DNA of 64,000 nt. Source: a bacterium. Its GTDB lineage: Bacteria; Bacteroidota; Ignavibacteria; SZUA-365. The notes under the pieces are model-generated. The model saw nothing but the letters and a program-made list of their open reading frames with translations, did not search any database and had not been told where the DNA came from. Both the position numbers and the translations under genes were made by a program. How positions within the stretch are numbered: the stretch's first letter is position 1; every line of letters begins with the position of its first letter. This document shows positions 54,312 through 63,122 of the stretch, in pieces. The stretch lies in contig JAHLLD010000007.1 of the NCBI GenBank assembly GCA_020444325.1, positions 1 to 64,000 of the forward strand, in the 5' to 3' direction.

Positions 54312-55847
54312 ATGCAACTGACGTCAGAACAGCGTGAAGCACTTCAGGAACTCCTTCGCAATCCCGCACTCGATGCCGAGCGGCAGCGCAACGCCCGCCT
54401 GCTTCTCATGTATGACGAGGGCAGGGTCACAAGGGAAATCGCCGCTGAGGTGGGATTATCCGAGAGCCGCACACGCTACTGGCGCAAGCAGTTCGAGCGC
54501 AGCGGCATGCACATGTTTGACGAAGACTACGTCCCGCCGCGTCGCGCGGGAACAGGTAAAGCGAAACAGACACACGAACCATTGCTGACATCCGAACAAC
54601 AGGAGCATTTGCGCGCCCTTCGCGCCGGCGACATCGATGACGACATTGCGCGCCGCGTAGATATCCTGCTTTCATATGCAGACGGGAAGGAAACACGCAG
54701 CATCGCGGAAGAAGTCGGACTCTCTCCGAGCCGTACACGTTACTGGCGCAAGGCGTTTGAGCGCGATGGGATGTCAATAATCGCGGAGACTTCACCGTCG
54801 GTGCCGGAGAACGCACCCGAACGCGCGGGCTCGCAGAACGCAGCCGCCAGCGCGGGCTCGCAGAACGCAGCGACGGAGACAAAGAAGAAGAAAAAGCTAC
54901 CGGGATTGCAGCGCTTCGACAGCTTTTCGGAGGCGGGACGCAAGGTGCTGCGCCTGCATTTCGAGGAGATGCTCGCACACGGGGGCAGCGAGGCACTGGG
55001 TGAAGATATTGAAATCGTCCACCGGATGCGTGTCGCAACACGGCGTATGCGCTCTGCCTTCGACGTATTCGACGGGGCATTCACCGAGAAGACCGTGCGC
55101 CGTTTCCGCAAGCCGCTCAAGCGGACCGGGAAAGTTCTCGGCAGTGTGCGCGATCTGGATGTGCTGCTCGAACATATGCGCACATACGCCGCCACGCTGA
55201 AAGAAAATGACGCTGCAGCCTTTCGTCCCCTGCTCCACGCCTGGGAAGAAGAGCGGCAGCGGCATCTCGCGACACTGCGTTCATACCTGGATTCAGACGC
55301 GTACCGCGATTTCTGCAGGGAGTTCGCCGCCTTCGCCGAAACCCCCGGCAAGGGCACTGTCGAACAGACTGAAATTGTCGCCGGGGTGCAGAAACGCATC
55401 GTGCATATTGCGCCTGTCCTCATCATGGAACGGCTGACCGACATCCTCGCTTTCGACCACGAGCTGGGAACCGCCAGTCTCGACCGGCTGCATGCTCTGC
55501 GCATACAGTGCAAGAAACTGCGCTACACGATGGAGTTCCTCCAGGAGCTGCTCGGAAATGATGTCAAAAAGCTTATCAAACATGTGACAGATATGCAGGA
55601 CTATCTCGGACACCTGCAGGACGATCAGACAGCAGGACAGATGATCACCGCCTTTGTGCAGGACCTTGATCAGCGTCAGTCAGAGCTTCCCTTCGCAGAG
55701 CGGCTCAACGCTGCCCCTCTGCTCACCTACCTGGCGGACCGGCAGGCGCGCAAACATGACCTGTTGACAAATTTCCCTGCTGCATGGGAAGACTTCCTGG
55801 CCAGGGATTTTCGCAGCAAGCTTCTGAAGGCATTGCTGGCACTCTGA
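54312..55847 (+). CDS. Tandem HTH - CHAD domain protein
   Basis: 511 residues with a new-looking architecture. Residues about 3-65 and 93-152 are two homologous helix-turn-helix units; both carry REIAAEVGLSESRTRYWRK / RSIAEEVGLSPSRTRYWRK, a homeodomain-like transposase/regulator fold. A low-complexity linker (170-197) contains two AGSQNAA copies and a KKKKK run. Residues about 205-500 are a CHAD domain: EIVHRMRVATRRMRSAFDVF, VLGSVRDLDVLLEHM, LHALRIQCKKLRYTMEFL with many Arg/Lys/His. CHAD domains bind polyphosphate, so this could be a polyphosphate-tethered or -sensing DNA-binding protein. No transposase catalytic residues follow the HTH units. Confidence 0.88.
   Translation: MQLTSEQREALQELLRNPALDAERQRNARLLLMYDEGRVTREIAAEVGLSESRTRYWRKQFERSGMHMFDEDYVPPRRAGTGKAKQTHEPLLTSEQQEHLRALRAGDIDDDIARRVDILLSYADGKETRSIAEEVGLSPSRTRYWRKAFERDGMSIIAETSPSVPENAPERAGSQNAAASAGSQNAATETKKKKKLPGLQRFDSFSEAGRKVLRLHFEEMLAHGGSEALGEDIEIVHRMRVATRRMRSAFDVFDGAFTEKTVRRFRKPLKRTGKVLGSVRDLDVLLEHMRTYAATLKENDAAAFRPLLHAWEEERQRHLATLRSYLDSDAYRDFCREFAAFAETPGKGTVEQTEIVAGVQKRIVHIAPVLIMERLTDILAFDHELGTASLDRLHALRIQCKKLRYTMEFLQELLGNDVKKLIKHVTDMQDYLGHLQDDQTAGQMITAFVQDLDQRQSELPFAERLNAAPLLTYLADRQARKHDLLTNFPAAWEDFLARDFRSKLLKALLAL
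54823..54871 (+). repeat. Direct repeat in the linker of the HTH-CHAD gene
   Basis: A 22-base sequence ending CTCGCAGAACGCAGC is present twice in frame (54823-54844, 54850-54871), encoding the doubled AGSQNAA of the linker, likely by slippage. Confidence 0.9.
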
Positions 55848-55892
55848 GCACCCCTGCAATGGCTGCTGGCATTCACGCGAAGGGAGCCATGG

Positions 55893-57185
55893 TCAGAGCA
55901 GCATCCAGGCAATGAGGACCAGGCCCGTCAGCAGCACCAGCCCGAATCCGGGAAGTGTGAATTTCCGCAGCGACGCCGCGCCCAGGGAGAACGCGATGGA
56001 AGCCTTCACTATGGTATTCACGACAACAGCGATGAGAATGGCCGTAGAAGCGGTCGCCTCCGAAACAGCGTCCTTCGCAAGATTGGCCATCGACAGCGTT
56101 ATGGCGTCGACGTCCGTCAATCCCGCCAGTCCTGCCGCGAGAAACACTCCCCCACTTCCGAGATATTCCTGCGCCGCCTTTGAAACGAAAATGATCACTG
56201 CGAAAATCAAACCGAATTTTACGGCGGACATCAGTTCAAAAGGATTCTTAAGATCAACGTCGGAGCTGGCCTGTGACCGTTTCCGCATCAGGAGGAACAG
56301 GCTGGCCGCGACACCGCTTGCCGTGAGTATGGCAATCATGGGCCAGATAAAGGCGAGCAGTGACTGATTGACGACGGCGACCTCAACCAGGATGCGGGGG
56401 TACATGATTGTACAGGCGAGTATGATCGCTGACGCGAACGTATTGCCGAGTTCCGGCGCTTCTTTGCTTTTCTGGGAAAACGAGAGCGTCACGGCCGTGC
56501 TGGAAACGAGTCCCCCCATCATCCCCGTCAGAGACAATCCCTTCTTCGACCCGAACACTTTCACCAGTACATATCCCGCGAAGCTGATTCCCGCAATCAG
56601 CACGACCATATACCACACCTGGCGGGGATTGAGCACGTCGAGCGGTCCCATCGTCGTATCCGGCAGGATGGGGAGAACGATTGCCGTAATGATGGCGAAC
56701 TTCAGCGCGGCGTAAATGTCCTCCTCCTGCACGCGTCCCACCAGTCGATGCAGCGGGTCCTTGAGCGAAAGAAAAAGGGTAAGGACAACACTGGAGGCAA
56801 TCGCGACCGCGATCAGATCCAGGTGAATGAGCATGCCGAACACGAACACCAGCAGCGCCGCAACCTCGCTGGTCGCACCATGCGCACCCTGCTTCGCCTC
56901 GAGGTAATACGAAAGCGCGACGAGTACGATGAATCCGGCAGTCAGTACCGCCGTAAGCCAGGGTCCCATGACGGAGCCAAGCAGGGCTGCAAGAAAACCG
57001 AGCAGACCGATAAGCGGAAAAGTGCGAATACCCGCAAACAGGCGTTCGTCGTCGTTCCGTGCTCTCTCGCGTTCAACCCCGACCAGCAGTCCCACCAGCA
57101 GCGCAATGCCCGCTTTCTCGAAAATCATGGGCAGTGTCATGTCCGGGATCTGAGTCTGGAGCAGAAGGAGTGGCATCACGTTCAT
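55893..57185 (-). CDS. MgtC/DUF4010-family membrane protein
   Basis: 430 residues from the ATG at 57185 (AAGGT upstream). The N-terminal MgtC-like part has ALLVGLLVGVERERARND and LFAGIRTFPLIGLLGFLAALLG; the DUF4010 part contains GMMGGLVSSTAVTLSFSQKS and AGLTDVDAITLSMANLAKDAV. Twelve or more membrane segments. The family is thought to act in ion or acid homeostasis, but no transport substrate is proven. It is convergent to the HTH-CHAD gene, 45 bases away. Confidence 0.88.
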   Translation of the reverse strand: MNVMPLLLLQTQIPDMTLPMIFEKAGIALLVGLLVGVERERARNDDERLFAGIRTFPLIGLLGFLAALLGSVMGPWLTAVLTAGFIVLVALSYYLEAKQGAHGATSEVAALLVFVFGMLIHLDLIAVAIASSVVLTLFLSLKDPLHRLVGRVQEEDIYAALKFAIITAIVLPILPDTTMGPLDVLNPRQVWYMVVLIAGISFAGYVLVKVFGSKKGLSLTGMMGGLVSSTAVTLSFSQKSKEAPELGNTFASAIILACTIMYPRILVEVAVVNQSLLAFIWPMIAILTASGVAASLFLLMRKRSQASSDVDLKNPFELMSAVKFGLIFAVIIFVSKAAQEYLGSGGVFLAAGLAGLTDVDAITLSMANLAKDAVSEATASTAILIAVVVNTIVKASIAFSLGAASLRKFTLPGFGLVLLTGLVLIAWMLL

Positions 57186-57315
57186 CTCATACCTTGCAGA
57201 TGGATTTCTCTGAATATAGAAGGCTGACCGCGGAGAACAAACCCTGCCCGTATGCGAAGGGAACAATCCCGTCGCTGATGTGTCTCCTCCCTGTCACCAG
57301 CGAGAGGAGCCCCCC

Positions 57316-59385
57316 GTGAAAAAAATCCTGTATTGCATTCTTATTGGCATGCTTGCGCTGCCCTGCCATCTGGAGGCGGGACGCCTGTATGCGAGAGTCA
57401 GTGGAAAGGCCTCTCCGATCTACAACCTCGAGCAGACGGAGGTCCACACCGCCGTACGCATCGACGACAGGCTGGCCACCACGCATGTTGACGAACGCTT
57501 TTTCAACGATACCGGACTGGAGCTTGAAGGGTTCTATGTGTTTCAGCTTCCTGAAGGTGCACGGGTGGATGGACTCTGGATGTGGGTGGATGGCGAGCGA
57601 TATGTATTCAAGGTCCGCCGTAAGGAAGAAGCCGAGGCCCTGTATGATTCGTTGAAAAATCAGGGCGTGGGTGATCCCGCCATACTCAGTTCCCTGGGAA
57701 GCAATCGATTCCAACTGCGCATTTTCCCACTTCGTCCCGGCGAAGTCCGGCGCATCGAACTCGAGTATTTCCAGCTGCTGCCCGTTGATGAGAGCGGCAC
57801 GATTCGCTTTTTCTACCCGATGAACCAGAGCGGCTACCAGCACGCCCCTGTGGCGGTGCTCGACATGCACCTTGAGCTGACCATGCAGGCTCCAATCCTT
57901 GATCTGCAGAGCAATTTCGACGGAAATCCCACGATACAGACACGCACGGAATACAGTGACAGACATATCGCAGTTGATTTCGGGAGTGAAAATATTCTGA
58001 TCGAGCAGGACTATGTTCTGACCTGGAAACTTGACGGTTGGGATAAAAAACTTTTCGTCCTTACCCATGGATCCGCCGCGGATCCAGACAGCAGCTTTTT
58101 CCTGGCGTGGTTTCCGGACCAACTTTCCGAGGAGGATATTATCCCGGTCGACTATATCCTTGCGCTTGACGCATCCGGCAGCATGTGCGGTCTGCGTGAG
58201 CAATTGCTGCGAGAGCTTCCCGCTCATATCATCCCGCGCATGCGTCCCATGGACCGGCTGCATATGATGCTGTTCAATCAGGAAGTCGCGCACTGGCCGT
58301 CGGATACGACACTGCAATTCCAGGATTCCATACTCCTCGCAAGCGTCAACCAGTTTCTCGGCCACCTGTATCGGCCGACGGGTATTACGGATTACGAACA
58401 GGTGCTGAGCAGCATTGCAACTCTGGCGCTGCGGGATGAAGCCATCACACGCTGCGTGTTCGTCAGTGATGGACTCGTGAATCGCGGGGCAAAGGGTTCA
58501 CTGGACCTGCTGGCGGCACTGGCGGTGGAGAACCACAGTGTGATGTTTTCACCGGTGTGCATCTATACCGATCATATCGAAGCAATGTACGATCTCGCGC
58601 ATCTTTCTTCCGGCGACATCTGCACTCTGGACCAGGGCATGGAGGTCGACGACATGTTCAAACGCTTCACGTATGCGTGGAGCACCGAGGCGGTGGTGGA
58701 CCTGTCACTGCAGTTCCCGCAGGGGACGATGGACATCACACCCCGGCACCGGGATGTTGCCGTGCTGCAGGCCAGTGCTGCCACGGGCAGATTCACACAC
58801 ACGCTCTCGGGCGATGCCATTCTCCGCTACAGGCTGCAGGGCGACGACCAGCCTGTCGAAAAACGACGCTCCATGATCCTCTGGAGAGACACCACTTCCC
58901 AGGAACAGATTGCGAGGTACTGGGCGGCGGCGAGAATTGAGGAACTCTGTGACACTCTGCGCTATATGGAAGATTCAACATCGATACGGGAGGAGGTCAT
59001 TCGGCTCAGTGAGAAATACAACGTCATCAGTCCCTTCACCGCATTCATCGTTTACAAGGATGTCGATCCAGGTGGTATGACGGCTCTGCACAGCGTCGCC
59101 GAACTGCATTCCCTGCGCCTCGATCAGAACTATCCGAATCCATTCAATCCCACAACAACCATATCCTTCTACCTGCCTGGCGCCGGACAACTCAGGCTGT
59201 GCGTCTATGACGCGTCAGGTCGCCTTGTTGACGTGCTCGCGGAAGGTTTTTTCCCGGCAGGTGATCATCGTGTCACATGGGACGGCAGAGACAGCCATGG
59301 CCGGATCCTTCCGTCAGGCAGTTACTACTGCGTGCTCTCGAGCGGCGGTGCACGGCGCGTGATCACCATGTCTTTTATCAAGTAG
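57316..59385 (+). CDS. VIT-VWA secreted protein with T9SS domain, GTG start
   Basis: 689 residues from a GTG at 57316, with a GAGAGGAG site seven bases upstream and a signal peptide directly after (ILIGMLALPCHLEA). A VIT domain (about 30-150: TEVHTAVRIDDRLATTHVDERF, EGFYVFQLPEGARVDGL, RRKEEAEALYDSLKNQG) is followed by a VWA domain with MIDAS DASGSMCG (about 290) and a late Ser/Thr position. The C-terminus is a T9SS domain with the textbook DQNYPNPFNPTTTISFYLP. An inter-alpha-trypsin-inhibitor-like adhesive surface protein. The next gene starts ten bases later. Confidence 0.92.
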   Translation: MKKILYCILIGMLALPCHLEAGRLYARVSGKASPIYNLEQTEVHTAVRIDDRLATTHVDERFFNDTGLELEGFYVFQLPEGARVDGLWMWVDGERYVFKVRRKEEAEALYDSLKNQGVGDPAILSSLGSNRFQLRIFPLRPGEVRRIELEYFQLLPVDESGTIRFFYPMNQSGYQHAPVAVLDMHLELTMQAPILDLQSNFDGNPTIQTRTEYSDRHIAVDFGSENILIEQDYVLTWKLDGWDKKLFVLTHGSAADPDSSFFLAWFPDQLSEEDIIPVDYILALDASGSMCGLREQLLRELPAHIIPRMRPMDRLHMMLFNQEVAHWPSDTTLQFQDSILLASVNQFLGHLYRPTGITDYEQVLSSIATLALRDEAITRCVFVSDGLVNRGAKGSLDLLAALAVENHSVMFSPVCIYTDHIEAMYDLAHLSSGDICTLDQGMEVDDMFKRFTYAWSTEAVVDLSLQFPQGTMDITPRHRDVAVLQASAATGRFTHTLSGDAILRYRLQGDDQPVEKRRSMILWRDTTSQEQIARYWAAARIEELCDTLRYMEDSTSIREEVIRLSEKYNVISPFTAFIVYKDVDPGGMTALHSVAELHSLRLDQNYPNPFNPTTTISFYLPGAGQLRLCVYDASGRLVDVLAEGFFPAGDHRVTWDGRDSHGRILPSGSYYCVLSSGGARRVITMSFIK

Positions 59386-59394
59386 GGGTCTGAA

Positions 59395-60444
59395 ATGCGC
59401 ATACTCACCATACTCGCTTTTGCCGCTATGCTGTCGGGTCATGTACTCGCACAGACATCCTCCTGGGAAGCGATGAATCGCGGACTGCAGCATACGCTTG
59501 TCTACACTATTGCCATCGATCAGACCGATTCCCTGCTCATGTACTGTGGTACCGACTATGGCAGGCTGTACAAATCGACCGACGGCGGTTTCAACTGGGT
59601 GCTCAGTAACAACGGAATTCCGACGATTTTCAGCACCGCACGCCTCTCAGCGCTTACCATAGATCCGGGTAACCCGAACACCCTGTATGCCGGTTTCAGC
59701 TCCGGCGGAGAAGGCCAGCCGCTTTTCATCAGTACTGATGCCGCCGGCAGCTGGACACCGGTCGGGGATCCTTCTGCATGGCCCGGTGGAGGCATTCTGC
59801 ACATCTATCGCTCCAATGGCACCGCTCCTGCACTCTATGCAGGTTCCGGGGACCGAAACGGAATATACCGGCGCAAGGACGGTTCTGATACCTGGGTAAG
59901 GGTTCTCGATGCGCTCGGTGTGCAATGCATCAGCGGACATCCGGCGAACCCATTCGTTCTCTTCGCCGGAGGAGCAACCAGTCCCGCACTCCTCCGCTCA
60001 TCAGATGAAGGCAACCACTGGTCACCGGCAACGGAAGGACTCAGTGGACTGGAGGGGCAAACAGGGGTTAGGAGCCTCGCACACTCTCCGAGTGATCCGT
60101 CGGTCGTGTTCGCCGGTGTTACCGGTCCGGGACATGGCCTGTATAAATCCGTCGATGCCGGACTGCACTGGAAACGCATGAACGACGTTGACCAGATCTC
60201 GGAGATCAGTATTCATCCCCGCAATGAGAACATCATGTACATCTCCGCCATTCATACCGGCGTGCTGCGCTCACTCGATGGCGGAACGACATGGGAAGGA
60301 ATCAATGACGGACTCCCGACTACCGACATCATGCGTGTCCGTATCGCACCCGGCTACCCGATTCGCGTTTTCGCAATGACACTTAAATACGGGATCTTCC
60401 GCATGGTCGATGAGGAACTCGGCGAGGAATGGCTGCAGTACTGA
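59395..60444 (+). CDS. Secreted small BNR/sortilin-type propeller protein
   Basis: 349 residues, signal peptide (ILTILAFAAMLSGHVLAQ). BNR-like blades: GRLYKSTDGGFNWVLS, PLFISTDAAGSWTPV, LLRSSDEGNHWSPA, GLYKSVDAGLHWKRM, VLRSLDGGTTWEG. It has no T9SS sorting domain and ends in EELGEEWLQY, unlike the two giant propeller proteins at 22804-30436. Probably periplasmic or carried by a partner. It sits ten bases after the VIT-VWA gene, so the two should be co-expressed. Confidence 0.88.
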   Translation: MRILTILAFAAMLSGHVLAQTSSWEAMNRGLQHTLVYTIAIDQTDSLLMYCGTDYGRLYKSTDGGFNWVLSNNGIPTIFSTARLSALTIDPGNPNTLYAGFSSGGEGQPLFISTDAAGSWTPVGDPSAWPGGGILHIYRSNGTAPALYAGSGDRNGIYRRKDGSDTWVRVLDALGVQCISGHPANPFVLFAGGATSPALLRSSDEGNHWSPATEGLSGLEGQTGVRSLAHSPSDPSVVFAGVTGPGHGLYKSVDAGLHWKRMNDVDQISEISIHPRNENIMYISAIHTGVLRSLDGGTTWEGINDGLPTTDIMRVRIAPGYPIRVFAMTLKYGIFRMVDEELGEEWLQY

Positions 60445-60494
60445 TCAATCTCCCTCCACTTCGCTATTGACTGTGTCGACGCGAAGCAGTAACT

Positions 60495-60520
60495 TATTAT
60501 CGAGAAAAAGGTCGATAATA
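60495..60520. promoter_or_regulatory. Palindrome directly before the Rrf2 gene
   Basis: TATTATCGA-8-TCGATAATA, perfect 9-base arms (60495-60503 and 60512-60520), ending four bases before the ATG of the Rrf2 gene. Placement over the ribosome site suggests autorepression. Confidence 0.65.
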
Positions 60521-60524
60521 GGTT

Positions 60525-60977
60525 ATGGCAATTATCTTTTCAAAGGCATGTGAATACGGGATACAGGCGACGCTGTACATCGCCACCATCGGTGATCGTC
60601 GTGTCGGGATCAAGGAAATCGCTGCGGAGCTGAATATCCCCGTGCATTTCCTTGCGAAGATTCTCCAGTCGCTGAGCGAGAAAAACGTGCTGACCAGCTA
60701 CAAGGGTGTGCAGGGCGGATATACGCTGCAGCGGCAGCCCGGGCAAATTCGCCTGATCGATGTGGTCGAGGCGATAGACGGACTCGGTTTTTTCGACAAC
60801 TGCGTCCTGGGTTTCCCGGGCTGCGGCACCGGCAAACCCTGTCCGGTACATGACCGCTGGGGTGAAGTGCGTGACACAATACGCACGATGCTCTCGAGCG
60901 ACAGTCTCGCGGACCTCATCCCCGTATCACGTGAAAAAATCAGCACCGTCCTTCAGGAGTACGGACGGGCGGACTGA
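60525..60977 (+). CDS. Rrf2-family transcription regulator
   Basis: 150 residues. Winged helix start (MAIIFSKACEYGIQATLYIA), VGIKEIAAELNIPVHFLAKILQSL (recognition helix) and LTSYKGVQGGYTL (wing). A three-Cys cluster motif, NCVLGFPGCGTGKPCPVHD (residues about 92-108), would hold an Fe-S cluster as in IscR/NsrR. It probably senses Fe-S status, redox or NO. Its operator-like palindrome lies just upstream, and a related site precedes the next gene. Confidence 0.93.
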   Translation: MAIIFSKACEYGIQATLYIATIGDRRVGIKEIAAELNIPVHFLAKILQSLSEKNVLTSYKGVQGGYTLQRQPGQIRLIDVVEAIDGLGFFDNCVLGFPGCGTGKPCPVHDRWGEVRDTIRTMLSSDSLADLIPVSREKISTVLQEYGRAD

Positions 60978-60997
60978 TATATTTTTTCACTTGAATG

Positions 60998-61013
60998 TAG
61001 ACAAGAAAGTCGA
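60998..61013. promoter_or_regulatory. Related Rrf2-type half-site pair before the ferredoxin membrane gene
   Basis: TAGA-8-TCGA (60998-61001, 61010-61013) has the spacing of TCGA-8-TCGA in the palindrome at 60495-60520 and sits 11 bases before the ATG at 61024. Possibly a second Rrf2 site, weaker in symmetry. Confidence 0.35.
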
Positions 61014-61023
61014 GTTTTAAGCC

Positions 61024-62088
61024 ATGAAGGCGATACAGCACATAGAGCGATGGAAGCCGCGCAGCGGACAGCAGCTGCGTTTCTGGATGCAGATGGCATT
61101 CATCCTGCTCTGCCTATGGATCGGAGTCGAATTCACGCTGTGGTTTACCTGGCATGATGGCAGCGGAAGTCTGTTCGTTTCGCGTCCCCCGGGAGTCGAA
61201 GGCTTCCTTCCCATCTCCGCGTTGATGAGTCTTTACTATCTCGTCCTTGGCGGTGGTGTACACCCCGTGCATCCGGCGGGACTCTTCATCCTTCTCGCAT
61301 TCATCGTCATGTCCGTTCTGATGAAAAAGTCCTTCTGCAGCTGGCTCTGTCCCGTAGGCACACTCTCAGAGAATATCGGGGAATTCGGGAAAAAGCTCTT
61401 CGGCAGGAATTTCGGTGTGTGGCGATGGCTCGACTACCCCCTGCGGTCCATCAAGTATCTGCTCTTTGGTTTCCTTGTGTATGTGGTGTTTTTCCAGATG
61501 GACGTCCGTTCGCTCGGCATGTTCCTCGACAGTCCCTACAACAAGGTTGCCGACGTCAAGATGTTCCTGTTCTTCAAGGATATTTCCCGCTTTTCCCTGG
61601 TTGTCATCGGGGTGCTGATGGGGCTTTCGCTGTTCATCAGGAATTTCTGGTGCCGCTACCTCTGTCCATACGGCGCGCTGCTCGGTCTGGCGGGCCTCCT
61701 CAGTCCCTTCCGCATCACGCGCAACGCCGACTCGTGTATCGACTGCGCAAAGTGTGCGAAAGTCTGTCCCAACCGCATTGCAGTCGACAAACACCGTGTG
61801 GTCATGTCCGACGAATGCACAAGTTGCATGGCCTGCGTCGAAGCCTGTCCGGTAAAGGAAACCCTCCAGCTCAAGGCTGCCCCGAAAAGCCGTTTCACCT
61901 TGCGACCCACCTGGGTTGCCGCTGCCGTGGCGGGGATATTTCTCCTCGTCACCGGCCTGGCGATGCTGACGGGCAACTGGACAAGCAGCGTGCAGGAGAC
62001 GGAATACTCGCGGCGCATCAGGGATATCAACAATCCGATATACAACCACAATCAGGGCAGCGCACCACAGGAACAGGCTTCTCGCTGA
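61024..62088 (+). CDS. NapH/CcoG-like membrane polyferredoxin
   Basis: 354 residues. About five or six membrane helices (FILLCLWIGVEFTLWF, GLFILLAFIVMSVLM, FLVYVVFFQMDVRS, LVVIGVLMGLSLF, a late AAVAGIFLLVTGLAML). Two membrane-side Cys motifs (FCSWLCPVG and WCRYLCPYG) and two [4Fe-4S] ferredoxin motifs, CIDCAKCAKVCP and CTSCMACVEACP. This is the 4Fe-4S NapH/CcoG/NosR type that moves electrons from or to the quinone pool. It follows the Rrf2 gene after 46 bases and may be its target. Confidence 0.88.
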   Translation: MKAIQHIERWKPRSGQQLRFWMQMAFILLCLWIGVEFTLWFTWHDGSGSLFVSRPPGVEGFLPISALMSLYYLVLGGGVHPVHPAGLFILLAFIVMSVLMKKSFCSWLCPVGTLSENIGEFGKKLFGRNFGVWRWLDYPLRSIKYLLFGFLVYVVFFQMDVRSLGMFLDSPYNKVADVKMFLFFKDISRFSLVVIGVLMGLSLFIRNFWCRYLCPYGALLGLAGLLSPFRITRNADSCIDCAKCAKVCPNRIAVDKHRVVMSDECTSCMACVEACPVKETLQLKAAPKSRFTLRPTWVAAAVAGIFLLVTGLAMLTGNWTSSVQETEYSRRIRDINNPIYNHNQGSAPQEQASR

Positions 62089-62126
62089 TACGCATCGCTG
62101 CGGCGAAGCTGCGGCGCGGTGAACAA

Positions 62127-62159
62127 AAAAGCCCCTCTTCGGCGTGAAGAGGGGCTTTT
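62127..62159. terminator. Bidirectional terminator
   Basis: A perfect 14-base stem (62127-62140 and 62146-62159) with GGCGT loop, with T-runs on both strands. It ends the ferredoxin membrane gene on plus and the tRNA transcript on minus. Confidence 0.9.
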
Positions 62160-62163
62160 ATAA

Positions 62164-62240
62164 TGGGGTGAGCGACGGGGGTCGAACCCGCGACCCTCAG
62201 AGCCACAATCTGATGCTCTACCAACTGAGCTACGCCCACC
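62164..62240 (-). tRNA. tRNA-His (anticodon GUG)
   Basis: 77 bases. The cloverleaf reads G(-1)GTGGGCG, D arm AGCTCAGTTGGTAGAGC, anticodon stem TCAGA / TCTGA with loop TTGTGGC (anticodon GTG), T arm with GGTTCGAACCC, and acceptor 3' part CGCTCACC followed by encoded CCA. The additional G at -1 pairs with C73, the specific tRNA-His identity signal. The T69 position pairs with G by wobble. Confidence 0.96.
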
Positions 62241-62355
62241 ATTTCAGAGCATATAAATATACAGCGTTTTTCCTCCGAAGGCAATGGACACGGGGAGAAA
62301 TCGTTTGCACCCTCCTGAATTTTTCCATAATTTGCATGACTTAGAGTGACCGGAT

Positions 62356-62871
62356 ATGAAATCGAAGCATAAACATATCCCCGTTCGCCTATCCGGTCTC
62401 ACGGATGGCCAGCACCAGCTGCAGTACACGGTTGATCCCGGCAGCATCGAACTGCCCGCGGAATTCCGCACCCCGCTGAGTATCGACGTGACGCTGGACA
62501 AGGCAGAACACCAGATTGCACTGCGCATAAGCGTGCGCTCGGTCGCGCATTTGCCCTGCGATCGCTGTCTCGATGAAGTCGACGTTCCGGTCGAGACGGA
62601 ATTTCTTCTGGTGTTCACGCATGATAATTCCGGCACTTCGTCGGAAGAAGATGATGTACGCGAGATTCCCGTGAACGATCCGACAGTGGATCTCGCAGAA
62701 GATGTTCGCGACGCAGCGATGCTCTGCATTCCCATGCGCGTCATCTGCGGTGAAGATGATAATGGAAAGTCGCTCTGCCGCAATCCTATACCGGATGCGC
62801 TGCGGGCGGAAAGACAGCAGCGGGAAGATCCCCGCTGGGATACGTTGAAATCATTGAAACTGGATCAATAA
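62356..62871 (+). CDS. DUF177 (YceD) protein
   Basis: 171 residues. DUF177 features: ALRISVRSVAHLPCDRCLDEVDVPVE, a Glu/Asp-rich middle (TSSEEDDVREIPV), and VICGEDDNGKSLCRNPI. The CxxC motif and the last Cys may bind zinc. In many bacteria it precedes rpmF and plsX, as here, and in plants a homologue helps 23S rRNA accumulation. It starts after the tRNA-His gene, 115 bases away. Confidence 0.92.
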   Translation: MKSKHKHIPVRLSGLTDGQHQLQYTVDPGSIELPAEFRTPLSIDVTLDKAEHQIALRISVRSVAHLPCDRCLDEVDVPVETEFLLVFTHDNSGTSSEEDDVREIPVNDPTVDLAEDVRDAAMLCIPMRVICGEDDNGKSLCRNPIPDALRAERQQREDPRWDTLKSLKLDQ

Positions 62872-62902
62872 ATACAATCACTGTTACTCCGGAGAGAGTC
62901 TC

Positions 62903-63082
62903 ATGCCCAATCCTACTCATAAGCATTCAAAGGCCCGCACGGCAAAGCGCCGCACGCACTACAAGGCCAAGGCTTCTTCCACCGCAACCTGCGACAACTG
63001 CGGCGAGACCAAGCTGCAGCATCGCGTCTGCCCGAACTGCGGGTACTACAACGGCCGTTCGATCATCACCCCGAAACTCTGA
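62903..63082 (+). CDS. rpmF: Ribosomal protein L32
   Basis: 59 residues, GGAGAG site. MPNPTHKHSKARTAKRRTHY is the standard start, and two Cys pairs (Cys30-Cys33, Cys43-Cys46; TCDNCGE and VCPNCGYY) hold zinc. It is a component of the 50S subunit. It lies between DUF177 and plsX, the widely kept order. Confidence 0.97.
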   Translation: MPNPTHKHSKARTAKRRTHYKAKASSTATCDNCGETKLQHRVCPNCGYYNGRSIITPKL

Positions 63083-63122
63083 TCGCCGCCGCTGAGGCGG
63101 TCTGGATGAAAAGGCGCCTGGT

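Noticed and set aside
54312-54780. HTH units as part of an IS630-type transposase or insertion sequence
   Set aside because: No DDE catalytic domain, inverted repeats or target duplication; the frame continues into a complete CHAD domain.
57187-58365. 392-codon open frame on the minus strand
   Set aside because: Antisense to the VIT-VWA gene, which has signal peptide, MIDAS and T9SS motifs.
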